Assembly: GCF_014649375.1 (NCBI RefSeq)
Contig: NZ_BMSX01000009.1
Span: 292,435-356,434 of the forward strand
Direction: 5' to 3'
DNA: 64,000 nt
Origin: Streptomyces aurantiogriseus
Lineage (GTDB): Bacteria > Actinomycetota > Actinomycetes > Streptomycetales > Streptomycetaceae
Positions 33,060-41,680 of this stretch are shown here, one piece after another. The position numbers and the translations under genes are program-made. Within the stretch, counting starts at the first letter, position 1. Each line of letters begins with the position of its first letter. Under the pieces are notes generated by a model, which was not told the DNA's origin, did not search any database, and saw nothing but the letters and a program-made list of their open reading frames with translations.

Positions 33060-34613
33060 TCAGAGGGGTCTGATCCGGAATTCCGTGAACGTGGCCGCCC
33101 CGGCGTGCCCCGGTCCGTCGGGGGCGAGGGCGAACAGGCCCAGCAGGGCGCCGACCCAGCGCCAGGGGGTGGCGGCGAAGACGGGGCCGGAGGAGCGGAA
33201 GCCCTCGCCGAGGTCGCAGAAGAAGCGACAGCGGGCGCCGGTGCCGATCTCGATGCGGAGGCGGGCGCGTCCGTCGGGGGCCGGCCGGGGGTGGTCGGCG
33301 TCCCGTTCCTGCTCGGCCACGGCCTCAGCGAACCGGTGCACGAGGTGGACCGCTCCGTCGGCCCCGCGTTGCAGTCCGATCCAGCCGAAGGCGTCCCCGA
33401 GGACCGCCAGCCCGGCCCGCGCGCCCGGTTGCTCGCCGTGCAGTGCCAGCTCCACCTCGACGGCGGACGGGGTGCCGGGCAGCCGCTGGGTGAGCACGTT
33501 CGGCAGTTTCCGCAGGTCGTGGGCGTCGGCCGTACGGACGCAGCTCAGGCGCAGTCCGTCGCCGGAGTGCTGGGTGGCCCAGCCGTCCTGCGGGTTGGCC
33601 GTCCACTGCCACTGCCGGCCGAACCGTCCGCCGGGGAAGTCGTCGTCGGTGGCGGGCGCGGCGGGCGGCTGCTGAGGCAGGTCGGGCCTGCGGTGGACGG
33701 TGGCGGGGGCGCCGTCGTCCCCGATCACCGGCCAGCTGTCCGTTCCCCAGCGCATCGGCTGGAGATGGACGACCCGGCCGTAGGCGCCGCGCTGCTGGAA
33801 GTGCAGGAACCAGTCCTCGCCCGACGGGGTGCGCACCCAGCCGCCCTGGTGGGGGCCGTTGACGGCGGTGTCCTTCTGCTCGAGGACGATTCTCTCCTCG
33901 TAGGGGCCGAAGAAGTCCCGGGAGCGGAAGGCGCCCTGCCAGCCGGTCTCCACTCCCCCGGCGGGCGCCAGGATCCAGAACCAGCCGTCGTGGCGGTAGA
34001 GCTTGGGGCCTTCCAGGGTGAACCAGCCGGGGATGCGGTCGCCGTCCACGATCAGCTTGCCCTCGTCGAGCAGGGAGGTCCCGTCGGGGTGCATCCGGTG
34101 TCCCGTGAGGCGGTTCTTGACCCCCGCGCGGGACTTGGCCCAGGCATGGACCAGGTAGGCCTCGCCGGTCTCCTCGTCCCAGAGGGGGCAGGGGTCGATC
34201 AGGCCCTTGCCCTCCTTGAGCAGGTGCGGGCGGGTCCACGGGCCCCTGATCTCCGGGGCGTTGACCTGGAAGATGCCCTGGTCGGGGTCGCCCCAGAAGA
34301 TCCAGAAGCGGTCGTCGTGGTGCCGGAGCGAGGGTGCCCAGACCCCGCAGTCGTGGCGGGGCTTCTTGAACTCGCCCGCCGGTTCCAGGCGTTCGAGGGC
34401 GTGGCCGACCAGGGTCCAGTTGACCAGGTCGCGCGAGTGCAGCAGCGGCAGGCCGGGGGCGCGGCCGAAGCTGGACGCGGTGAGGTAGAAGTCGTCGCCG
34501 ACGCACACGACGTCCGGGTCGGACCAGTCGGCGTTCAGGACGGGGTTCTCGTACGTCTCGGAGGTTTCCTGCGTCCCGGAGGTTTTGTACGTCTCGGGAG
34601 TCTCGTGGGTCAC
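33060..34613 (-). CDS. Cytoplasmic glycoside hydrolase family 43 (beta-xylosidase/arabinofuranosidase-like)
   Basis: 517 residues without signal peptide, so it acts on imported oligosaccharides. The GH43 propeller (about 20-310) carries all three acids: NADWSDPDVV (base), GLIDPCPLW (modulator) and TLEGPKLYR (acid). A C-terminal beta-sandwich (about 335-517) as in GH43 beta-xylosidases follows. The N-terminus has a small repeat (ETPETYK, TSGTQETSETYE) outside the domain. Its ATG overlaps the stop of the PmoA-like gene (ATGA). Arabinose- or xylose-containing pectin side chains are the likely substrates. Confidence 0.9.
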   Translation of the reverse strand: MTHETPETYKTSGTQETSETYENPVLNADWSDPDVVCVGDDFYLTASSFGRAPGLPLLHSRDLVNWTLVGHALERLEPAGEFKKPRHDCGVWAPSLRHHDDRFWIFWGDPDQGIFQVNAPEIRGPWTRPHLLKEGKGLIDPCPLWDEETGEAYLVHAWAKSRAGVKNRLTGHRMHPDGTSLLDEGKLIVDGDRIPGWFTLEGPKLYRHDGWFWILAPAGGVETGWQGAFRSRDFFGPYEERIVLEQKDTAVNGPHQGGWVRTPSGEDWFLHFQQRGAYGRVVHLQPMRWGTDSWPVIGDDGAPATVHRRPDLPQQPPAAPATDDDFPGGRFGRQWQWTANPQDGWATQHSGDGLRLSCVRTADAHDLRKLPNVLTQRLPGTPSAVEVELALHGEQPGARAGLAVLGDAFGWIGLQRGADGAVHLVHRFAEAVAEQERDADHPRPAPDGRARLRIEIGTGARCRFFCDLGEGFRSSGPVFAATPWRWVGALLGLFALAPDGPGHAGAATFTEFRIRPL

Positions 34614-35458
34614 TGGCTGACCGCCTTCCGTACGAGGGCCGCCGCCTCGTCGCGGCCCAGGCGGCCGTCGGCGACGACGGTGACGATGCGGCGGACGGCG
34701 GTGTCGCCGGGGGCGATCGCCAGCCGTTCCTCGGACGCCAGGGAGGAGCCGACGCCCGGGTACTCGGCGGTGCGGACGAACCAGGGGTCGCGGCGGGTGG
34801 TGTCGGTGGCGCCCGCGAAGACCAGCGTCCAGCCGGCGCCGGCCAGGGCGAGCCAGTCGGCACGGTGGCCGTGGATCTCCGCCTCGCCCTCGGTGCCGGC
34901 GGTGAAGACGTCCGGGGCCCGGTCCTCCTTGCGGGCGCGCCAGAAGAAGCCGCCGTAGGCCGCGCCGGGGCGTCCGTTGGTGGCGGGGCTGCCGATGGTC
35001 ACCGGGTCCGGGGTGACGTTGGTGAGGGAGAAGGTGAAGTCCAACGCCCAGGCTGTGTCGGTGAGTTCGGTAGCCGCAACCGTACGGCGCTCGCGCAGCA
35101 GCTCGGCCCCGGCGGCGACCCAGCGCAGCTCCTCCACGAAGCCGTCGGGGTCGCGCAGCTGGAACCCGGTGTGCCGCTGGGCGCCGTGGTTGTCGAGCTC
35201 GGTCGGGCCCTGGTCGCGGACGAAGGTGCGTCCGCCCCAGAAGTTGTGCCCCTCGACGTCGGGAACGGCGACACCGACGCCGAGGTGGTGTGTGTGGTCG
35301 GCGGGGCTGAGCTCGGTGACCACCGTGCCGGCCAGGGTGGTGACGGGGTGCAGACAGGGGCGCGGGGAGAGCCGGGCGGGCAGCTCGGGCCGGGTGACGT
35401 AGCGGCCGACGGGGCGGCCCGCGACGCGCAGGACGACCGGTGAGTCGGGTGCCGTCAT
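34610..35458 (-). CDS. PmoA-like / DUF6807 family protein
   Basis: 282 residues from ATG 35458. Annotated relatives are often called PmoA (methane oxygenase), but there is no sign of that enzyme here: no membrane segments and no methanotroph context. Conserved-looking motifs are SPADHTHHLGVGVAV, FWGGRTFVRDQG and HGAQRHTGF, His-rich and possibly metal- or sugar-binding. It is coupled on both sides, sharing one base with the Gfo/Idh/MocA stop and four with the GH43 start. The context points to a role in sugar processing with that oxidoreductase. The reaction is unknown. Confidence 0.75.
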   Translation of the reverse strand: MTAPDSPVVLRVAGRPVGRYVTRPELPARLSPRPCLHPVTTLAGTVVTELSPADHTHHLGVGVAVPDVEGHNFWGGRTFVRDQGPTELDNHGAQRHTGFQLRDPDGFVEELRWVAAGAELLRERRTVAATELTDTAWALDFTFSLTNVTPDPVTIGSPATNGRPGAAYGGFFWRARKEDRAPDVFTAGTEGEAEIHGHRADWLALAGAGWTLVFAGATDTTRRDPWFVRTAEYPGVGSSLASEERLAIAPGDTAVRRIVTVVADGRLGRDEAAALVRKAVSQ

Positions 35459-36672
35459 CAGGTGCTCACCTCTTTCGGATGCGCGGTCGGGGACGCCCAG
35501 GGGGCGCCCAGTTCGGAGAAGAGGGCGAGGGTGTCGGCGGCGGCCGCGACCAGCCCGTCGACGCCGGGGACGACCCGGCGGTCCTCGTCGGGCAGCAGGT
35601 GCCAGGCGTCCTCGGGCAACCGCACCGGGTCGGGGGCGACCCGGATCGCCTCGACGACCCGCATGAACGCCTCGGTCGCGGTCGGCGGGACGAGCAGCTC
35701 GGCCCCGTCGGTGAGGTGGTCGACGAGGTTCTCCAGCAGGTCGGTACGGCCGTACTCGAACTCCTCGGGGCCGTGGTCGGCGCGCTGGAGCAGGACGCGG
35801 TCCTGCTTGTACCAGAAGGTGATCCGGCCGCGGCTGCCGTGGACCAGGACGTACGGGTCGTCCGGGTCCACGGCGCACAGGGTCGCGGCGACGGTCACCG
35901 GGAGGCCCGCGGTGGTCGTGACGCGGACGCAGGAGGTGTCGTCGGACTCGATCGCGTTGGCGTGCGCCAGTTCGGTCTCGATGCCGCCGACGTCCTCGGC
36001 GCGGGTGGCGCCGGCCAGTGCGAGGGCGGTGGCGACGGCGTGCGCGAGCGGGTTGGTGAGGGCGCCGTCGATCACGTCGACCCCGTTCAGCCGCCGCTTC
36101 CCGGCCCAGGGCGCCCGACGGTAGTAGGCCTCCGCGCGCGCCCAGGCGCCGGCCCCGCCGACTCCGGCGATCTCGCCGATCACCCCGTCGTCGATCAGCC
36201 GGCGGATCGCGGGCAGCGCGTGCGAGCCCAGCGACTGGAAGCCGATCTGACAGACCACGCCCGCCTCGGCGACCCCGTCCGCCATCCGGCGGAACTCCGT
36301 GTACGACGGCGCCGGCGGCTTCTCCAGCAGCAGGTGCACACCCTTGCGGGCCGCGGTCAGGGCCAGGTCGGTGTGGGTGGGGATCGGGGTGCAGATGACG
36401 GCGATCCGGGCGCCGGTGGCATCGAGCAGCGCGCCGAAGTCGGCGGACTGCTCGGGCGTGCCCAGGCCCTCCGGGATCTCGTCCGGGGTGAGCGGGGTCA
36501 GCTCGCAGATGCCCGCGAGGTGGACGATGCCCTTGTCCTGGAGCCGGCGGATGTTGTCCAGGTGCCAGCGGCCGTGACCGCGCGCGCCGGCCAGGACGAT
36601 CGGCACGGCCCCGCTGATCGGCTCGGCGGTGCTCATGGGTTCGGCGGTGCTCATGGGTTCGGCGGTGCTCAT
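35458..36672 (-). CDS. Gfo/Idh/MocA family oxidoreductase
   Basis: 404 residues, cytoplasmic. An N-terminal NAD(P)-binding domain (PIVLAGARGHGRWHLDNI, IAVICTPIPTHTDLAL, HLLLEKPPAPS, the last being the EKP signature) is followed by a C-terminal substrate domain (GVIGEIAGVGGAGAWARAEAY and onward). Members oxidise or reduce sugars and inositols; the substrate is not evident. The N-terminus is a tandem repeat of MSTAEP three times. It overlaps the PL1 gene by four bases and the PmoA-like gene by one. GGAGG stands before the first ATG, so I keep the longest start. Confidence 0.88.
   Translation of the reverse strand: MSTAEPMSTAEPMSTAEPISGAVPIVLAGARGHGRWHLDNIRRLQDKGIVHLAGICELTPLTPDEIPEGLGTPEQSADFGALLDATGARIAVICTPIPTHTDLALTAARKGVHLLLEKPPAPSYTEFRRMADGVAEAGVVCQIGFQSLGSHALPAIRRLIDDGVIGEIAGVGGAGAWARAEAYYRRAPWAGKRRLNGVDVIDGALTNPLAHAVATALALAGATRAEDVGGIETELAHANAIESDDTSCVRVTTTAGLPVTVAATLCAVDPDDPYVLVHGSRGRITFWYKQDRVLLQRADHGPEEFEYGRTDLLENLVDHLTDGAELLVPPTATEAFMRVVEAIRVAPDPVRLPEDAWHLLPDEDRRVVPGVDGLVAAAADTLALFSELGAPWASPTAHPKEVST
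36619..36672 (-). repeat. Three 18-bp tandem repeats, each with a start codon
   Basis: ATGAGCACCGCCGAACCC occurs three times in a row (last copy with two changes) and encodes MSTAEP three times at the N-terminus of the oxidoreductase. Only the first copy has a GGAGG at good spacing. The first ATG is also the overlap with the PL1 stop. Confidence 0.95.
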
Positions 36673-37961
36673 GGGATCCTCCCTGCGCCCGCGCCGCGTG
36701 CCACCTCGCGGTCGGCCACCGCGGCGCTGTCGATCTTTGTGTGCAGGTTAGGTGTCCAGCCGACGTCCGCCGTGAGATCACGCTCGCTGCCGGAGTTGTA
36801 GGCGTTGTGGATGGCGAGAAGGTCGACCGGATAGCCGTTGAAGAGGGTGCCGGTCTGGTGCAGTGCGGTGCCGTTCCAGCTCTTGACCAGGTCGGCGACC
36901 TCCACATGACCCGGGGTGGTGAAGGCGTTGTTCTCGGCGTAGATCCCGGACTCGGTGGAGACGCCCAGGGAGTAGCGGTAGTCGGCGTCGTCCTCGTCGA
37001 CCACGTACCGGTTGTTGTAGAGGTGCACCTGTCCGAAGCGGACGCGGGGTGCGCGCTGGACGACGGACTCGAAGGTGTTGTGGTGCAGGGTGACCCGCAG
37101 CCTGCCCCGGTCGCCGGTGGCCGTGTCGCCGTTGCCGATCAGGATCGCCTTGTCGTGGTCGGCGAACCGGCTCCAGGAGACGGTGACCAGGTCGGAGCCG
37201 TTGGTGATGTCCAGCAGGCCGTCGTGGCGGAGGTAGTTGCGGGCGAACCAGGTGGGCTCGGCCGCGTCCGGGTGACCCTTGTCGGAGGCGGTGACGTGGT
37301 CGATCCACACGTGTGTCGCGCCGGCCAGCCAGATGTTGTCGTACGCCGTCTTCCAGTCGCCGAGGCCGCCGGTGTTGGGCTGCCAGACGGGGAAGCAGTC
37401 GTAGGCGTCGCGCAGGTCGAGGTTGCGGAGGATGACGTTGTCCGCGTCCTTGACCTGGAGACTGGCGCCCTTGAGGACGGCGCCCTTGCCCAGGCCGACG
37501 ATGGTGGTGTGGGAGCCGACGCGCAGGACGACCCGCTCGGCCTGCTTCGCCGCCGACGCCTGGCGGGCCTCCTCCTGCGGGCCGCTGGGCTTGGCCGAGC
37601 CCCAGGTGCGGGGATCGTAGGCGGCCAGGTACTTCTTGAGGTTGTAGCCGTCGGTGGCGTAGTCGGCGCAGTCCAGGTGCTCGCCGTCGTCGTCGGTGTT
37701 GGCGTCGATCGTCCCGGCGATCTTGATGATCTTCGGGGTGTCGCTGCCGTTGTCCAGGGCGCGGACCAGGCCGGCGCGGTCGGTGACCGTGTACACGTGC
37801 GCGTCGTCGGCGGCCGCGCCTCCGGTGGTGCTGGTGCCGTACGACGCCCAGCCGTCGTTCGCGGGAAGGGTGTCGCGGCTGACGTCGCGGGCCTCGGCGT
37901 GCGCGGGGACGCACAGGAGAGCCAGTGTTCCTGCCACCGCTCCGATGTGACGTGCCCTCAT
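36669..37961 (-). CDS. Secreted pectate lyase, family PL1 (second copy)
   Basis: 430 residues from ATG 37961, with a Sec signal at about 1-24 (AGTLALLCVPAHA). It has the same layout as the PL1 protein at 27.4-28.7 kb: NDGWASYGTSTTGG, NVILRNLDLRDA, HVWIDHVTASDKG, TVSWSRFADHDKAILIG and HHNTFESVVQRAPRVRFG. The second position of the WIDH motif is followed by Val where Asn is usual. It is sandwiched by four-base overlaps between a permease and the oxidoreductase gene, so a secreted enzyme is translated in a row with transporter and cytoplasmic genes. Confidence 0.92.
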   Translation of the reverse strand: MRARHIGAVAGTLALLCVPAHAEARDVSRDTLPANDGWASYGTSTTGGAAADDAHVYTVTDRAGLVRALDNGSDTPKIIKIAGTIDANTDDDGEHLDCADYATDGYNLKKYLAAYDPRTWGSAKPSGPQEEARQASAAKQAERVVLRVGSHTTIVGLGKGAVLKGASLQVKDADNVILRNLDLRDAYDCFPVWQPNTGGLGDWKTAYDNIWLAGATHVWIDHVTASDKGHPDAAEPTWFARNYLRHDGLLDITNGSDLVTVSWSRFADHDKAILIGNGDTATGDRGRLRVTLHHNTFESVVQRAPRVRFGQVHLYNNRYVVDEDDADYRYSLGVSTESGIYAENNAFTTPGHVEVADLVKSWNGTALHQTGTLFNGYPVDLLAIHNAYNSGSERDLTADVGWTPNLHTKIDSAAVADREVARGAGAGRIP

Positions 37962-38857
37962 CCCTTCACCGCCCCCGCGCTGAAGCCCGTGATCAGCCAC
38001 TTCTGGATGAAGGCGAAGACGAGCACGACGGGGACGGCCGCGATGATGCCGCCCGCGGCGAGCGCGCCGAGGTCGACGCTGTCCGCGCTCATCAGGGTGT
38101 TGAGGCCGACGGGGATGGTCTGCTTGTCCTGGTTGTTCAGGAACATCAGGGCGAACAGGAAGTGGTTCCAGGAGTGGACGAAGGCGAAGGAGCCGACGGC
38201 GATCAGACCGGGCCGCAGCAGCGGCAGCACGACGATCCGGAAGGCCGTCATGCGGTTGCAGCCGTCGACCCAGGCCGCCTCCTCCAGCGAGTACGGCACG
38301 TTCTTGATGAAGTTGCTGATCAGGATCATCGACAGCGGCAACTGGAAGACGGTCTCCGCGATGATGACGCTGCCCAGCGAGTTGATCATCTGCAGCTCGG
38401 CGAAGATCTCGAACAGCGGGACCAGGAGCAGCGCGCCCGGCACGAACTGGGAGCAGAGCAGGGCCAGCATGAAGGCCTGCTTGATCTTGAAGTCGAACCG
38501 GGCGAGGGCGTAGCCGCCGGCCAGGGCGACGACGGTCGTCATCACCAGGGTGGCGAGGCCGACAAGCAGGCTGTTCTGGAAGTAGGTGCCGAAGCTGCGC
38601 TCCGTCCACACCTTCTCGAAGTGGTCGAAGGTGATCGGCCAGGGCACGAGCGAGGTCGAGCCGGCCGGGCGCAGGGCGAAGAGCAGGATCCAGTAGAAGG
38701 GGATCAGGGTGAAGACGAGGTAGATCGACAGGGGCAGGTAGATCTGCCAGCGCGGGACCTCGTCCCAGGAGCGGTTCCTCCTGCGCGGCCGCGGGTCGGT
38801 CGCGGTGGGGGCGCTCACGGGCGTGGGCGCCGCCTCGGTGGCCTCCTTGGTGATCAC
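37958..38857 (-). CDS. Sugar ABC transporter permease (MalG type)
   Basis: 299 residues with six membrane segments after a 35-residue cytoplasmic N-terminus. The EAA loop for ATPase contact is SLEEAAWVDGCNRMTAFRIVVLPLLRPG cut as EEAAWVDG and LPLLRPG, at about 190-215. With the upstream MalF-type permease and the binding protein at 29.6-31.0 kb it should form the importer for pectin fragments. It overlaps both neighbours by four bases (ATGA). Confidence 0.92.
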   Translation of the reverse strand: MITKEATEAAPTPVSAPTATDPRPRRRNRSWDEVPRWQIYLPLSIYLVFTLIPFYWILLFALRPAGSTSLVPWPITFDHFEKVWTERSFGTYFQNSLLVGLATLVMTTVVALAGGYALARFDFKIKQAFMLALLCSQFVPGALLLVPLFEIFAELQMINSLGSVIIAETVFQLPLSMILISNFIKNVPYSLEEAAWVDGCNRMTAFRIVVLPLLRPGLIAVGSFAFVHSWNHFLFALMFLNNQDKQTIPVGLNTLMSADSVDLGALAAGGIIAAVPVVLVFAFIQKWLITGFSAGAVKG

Positions 38858-39789
38858 TTGGCCTCACTTCCGAACTTGCTCAGCCGCAGATAGACCATCG
38901 AGCAGAAGAGCAGGATCACGAACGCGACCGTGGTCAGGGCGGACGCGTAGCCGAAGTTGTGGGCGTCGACGGAGGTGTTGGCGATGTAGAGCGGGAGGGT
39001 CGTGGTCTCGCCCGCCGGGCCACCGCCGGTCAGCGTGTAGAGCAGGTCGACGTTGTTGAACTCCCACACCGCGCGCAGCAGCGTGGACAGGATGATCGCG
39101 TCCTTCAGGTGCGGCAGCGTGATGTGCCAGAACTGCTTGAAGCGGCTGGCCCCGTCGACCTCGGCGGCCTCGTACAGGTCCTTCGAGACGGACTGCAGGT
39201 CGGCGAGGATGAGGATCGCGAAGAAGGGGACACCGCGCCACAGGTCGGCGACGATCGCCGCCGGGAACACCGTGGAGGTGTCCGACAGCCAGCTGGTGCC
39301 GTAGGAGCCGATGCCCATGTCGGCGAGGTAACGGGTGATGCCCGTCTGGGAGTTGTAGAGCAGCACCCAGATCGCGGAGGTCAGCACGCCGGAGACGGCC
39401 CACGGGGAGAAGACCAGGGCGCGTCCCAGCGCCCGGCCCACGAAGGTCTGGTTGACGATCAGCGCCAGCGCCAGACCGAACAGCAGCTGCAGCCCGACCT
39501 CGACGAAGACCCACTTGGCGCTGAAGGTCAGCGTGTCCCAGAAGACCGGGTCGTCGGTGAAGGCGTGGACGAAGTTGTCGAAGCCCGCGTAGCCGTTCCG
39601 CCACGGCTTGGTGGGATTGTAGTTCTGCAGGCTGTAGTAGAAGACGCTGATGACCGGGTAGGCGATGAAGCCCAGCATGAGCAGGGCCGCCGGGGCGATC
39701 AGCAGGTACGGGAGCCTGCGCGGCGTGGCGGAGGCACGGCGCCGCCGGGGTGGCGCGGGCGGTTTCGCCACGGCTGCGGCTTGGGCCAT
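38854..39789 (-). CDS. Sugar ABC transporter permease (MalF type), first gene of the pectin operon
   Basis: 311 residues, six membrane segments. The N-terminus is Arg-rich (PPRRRRASATPRRLPY) and followed by LLIAPAALLMLGF; the EAA loop is YEAAEVDGASRFKQFW with LPHLK. It is the first gene of a run of overlapping minus-strand genes reaching at least to 33.1 kb and probably to 22.8 kb. A LacI-type palindrome lies 72 bp before the ATG, which suggests substrate-induced expression of the whole operon. Confidence 0.92.
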   Translation of the reverse strand: MAQAAAVAKPPAPPRRRRASATPRRLPYLLIAPAALLMLGFIAYPVISVFYYSLQNYNPTKPWRNGYAGFDNFVHAFTDDPVFWDTLTFSAKWVFVEVGLQLLFGLALALIVNQTFVGRALGRALVFSPWAVSGVLTSAIWVLLYNSQTGITRYLADMGIGSYGTSWLSDTSTVFPAAIVADLWRGVPFFAILILADLQSVSKDLYEAAEVDGASRFKQFWHITLPHLKDAIILSTLLRAVWEFNNVDLLYTLTGGGPAGETTTLPLYIANTSVDAHNFGYASALTTVAFVILLFCSMVYLRLSKFGSEAK

Positions 39790-39860
39790 GACTGTTCTCC
39801 GTTCTGGTACGTCATGCGTGCGTCGTGCGTGCGTCGTGCGTTGTCGTGCGTCGTCGTACG

Positions 39861-39872
39861 GGAAGCGCTTTC
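39861..39872. promoter_or_regulatory. LacI-family type operator before the pectin ABC operon
   Basis: GGAAGCGCTTTC has the central palindrome AAGCGCTT typical for LacI/GalR-family sites. It lies in the 148-bp gap between the first permease gene and the dehydratase gene. No LacI regulator gene is present in the window. Confidence 0.6.
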
Positions 39873-39922
39873 TCTCTGCGCAGGGGTCTGTGCGGTCTCT
39901 CTCTGCGCAGGGGGCTGCGCGG
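39871..39922. repeat. 25-bp direct repeat next to the LacI-type site
   Basis: TCTCTCTGCGCAGGGG plus nine further bases occurs at 39871-39895 and again at 39898-39922, with two mismatches and a 27-bp period. On the other side of the operator, GTGCGTCGT-like units repeat between about 39827 and 39858. Both lie in the leader or promoter region of the operon. Confidence 0.7.
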
Positions 39923-39937
39923 TCGTGCTGCTGCGGC

Positions 39938-41680
39938 TCAGCCGGCGTACGGGTCCTGCACCTTGCCCGGCCGGGCCAGGAACTCGAAGTCGCAGCCCGT
40001 GTCGGCCTGGGTGATCTGTTCGTTGTAGAGCGCGCCGTAGCCGCGCTCGTACCGGGTGGGCGGCGGCGTCCACTCCGCCCTCCGCCGCTCCAACTCCTCG
40101 TCGTCCACGTGGAGGTGGAGAGAGCGGGCCTCGACGTCGAGGGTGATCGAGTCCCCCGTGCGCACGAGAGCCAGGGGTCCGCCGATGTACGACTCGGGCG
40201 CCACGTGCAGCACGCAGGCGCCGTAACTCGTGCCGCTCATCCGGGCGTCGGAGATCCGGACCATGTCCCGCACGCCCTGCTTGAGCAGGTGGTCGGGGAG
40301 GGGGAGCATGCCGTACTCGGGCATGCCCGGGCCGCCCTTGGGGCCGGCGTTGCGCAGGACGAGCACACTGTCGGCGGTGATGTTCAGCGCCGGGTCGTTG
40401 ATGGTCCGCTGCATCGTCCTGTAGTCGTCGAAGACGACCGCGGGACCGGTGTGCTTGAGCAGGTGCTGCTCGGCCGCGATGTGCTTGATGACGGCACCGT
40501 CCGGGCAGAGGTTGCCGCGCAGCACGGCCACCCCGCCCTCGCTCGCGACCGGGTTGTCCCGGGGCCGGATGACGTCGTCGTTGTGCACCTGCGCGCCGGC
40601 GATCTGTTCGCGCAGGGTGTCGTGGGAGACCGTCGGCCGGTCCAGGTGGAGCAGGTCCGGGATCCGGGAGAGGAATCCGGGCAGGCCGCCGGCGAAGTGG
40701 AAGTCCTCCATGAGGTACTTCTGGCCGCCGGGGCGGACGTTGGCGAGGACGGGGACCGTGCGGGCGATGCGGTCGAAGTCGTCGAGGGTGAGCTTGACGC
40801 CGGCGCGGCCCGCCATGGCGATCAGGTGGATGACGGCGTTGGTGGAGCCGCCGAGGCCGAGGACGGTCGTCACCGCGTCCTCGAAGGCGTCACGGGTGAG
40901 GATCTCCGAGAGGATCCGCCCCTTGTGGACTTGTTCAACGATCCTCATGCCCGCCGCGGCGGCCATCCGATCGTGTCCGGAGTCCACGGCGGGAATGCTC
41001 GACGCACCCGGCACCGTCACCCCCAGCACCTCCGCCGCGGCGGTCAGCGTGGACGCCGTCCCCATCGTCATGCAGTGACCGGGCGAGCGGGCGAGGCCGT
41101 TCTCCAGCTCGGCCATCTCGCAGTCGCCGATGAGGCCGGCCCGCTTGTCGTCCCAGTACTTCCACATGTCGGTGCCGGAGCCGAGGACCTCGTTGCGCCA
41201 GTGGCCGGGCAGCATGGGACCGGCGGGCACGAAGACGGCCGGGAGGTCGGCGGAGGCCGCTCCCATGAGCAGGGCGGGCGTGGTCTTGTCGCAGCCGCCC
41301 ATGAGCACGGCCCCGTCGACCGGGTAGGAGCGCAGCAGCTCCTCGGTCTCCATCGCGAGCATGTTGCGGTAGAGCATCGGGGTCGGCTTCTGGAAGGTCT
41401 CGCTGAGGGTGGAGACCGGGAACTCCAGCGGGAAGCCGCCCGCCTGCCACACCCCGCGCTTCACGGCCTGGGCGCGGTCGCGCAGGTGGACGTGGCAGGG
41501 GTTGATGTCCGACCAGGTGTTGAGGATCGCGATGACGGGCTTGCCGAGGTGCTCCTCGGGGAGGTAGCCGAGCTGGCGGGTGCGGGCGCGGTGGCTGAAG
41601 GAGCGCAGGCCCTCGGTGCCGTACCACTGGTGGCTTCTGAGCTCTTCGGGGCGCTTGCGCTGCTGAGGCGTGTCGGTCAT
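39938..41680 (-). CDS. IlvD/Edd family sugar-acid dehydratase
   Basis: 580 residues from ATG 41680. This iron-sulfur dehydratase family includes L-arabinonate, D-xylonate and gluconate dehydratases. Cluster and metal ligands are visible in MGGCDKTTPALLMG, LIGDCEMAELE and SPGHCMTMGTAST; SDARMSGTSYGACVLH is the conserved C-terminal signature. The C-terminus WTPPPTRYERGYGALYNEQI is typical of the sugar-acid branch and not of amino-acid-making IlvD. It overlaps the DapA-family gene by four bases. Together they would take an aldonate to a semialdehyde, which the ALDH at 7.8 kb could finish. Confidence 0.88.
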   Translation of the reverse strand: MTDTPQQRKRPEELRSHQWYGTEGLRSFSHRARTRQLGYLPEEHLGKPVIAILNTWSDINPCHVHLRDRAQAVKRGVWQAGGFPLEFPVSTLSETFQKPTPMLYRNMLAMETEELLRSYPVDGAVLMGGCDKTTPALLMGAASADLPAVFVPAGPMLPGHWRNEVLGSGTDMWKYWDDKRAGLIGDCEMAELENGLARSPGHCMTMGTASTLTAAAEVLGVTVPGASSIPAVDSGHDRMAAAAGMRIVEQVHKGRILSEILTRDAFEDAVTTVLGLGGSTNAVIHLIAMAGRAGVKLTLDDFDRIARTVPVLANVRPGGQKYLMEDFHFAGGLPGFLSRIPDLLHLDRPTVSHDTLREQIAGAQVHNDDVIRPRDNPVASEGGVAVLRGNLCPDGAVIKHIAAEQHLLKHTGPAVVFDDYRTMQRTINDPALNITADSVLVLRNAGPKGGPGMPEYGMLPLPDHLLKQGVRDMVRISDARMSGTSYGACVLHVAPESYIGGPLALVRTGDSITLDVEARSLHLHVDDEELERRRAEWTPPPTRYERGYGALYNEQITQADTGCDFEFLARPGKVQDPYAG

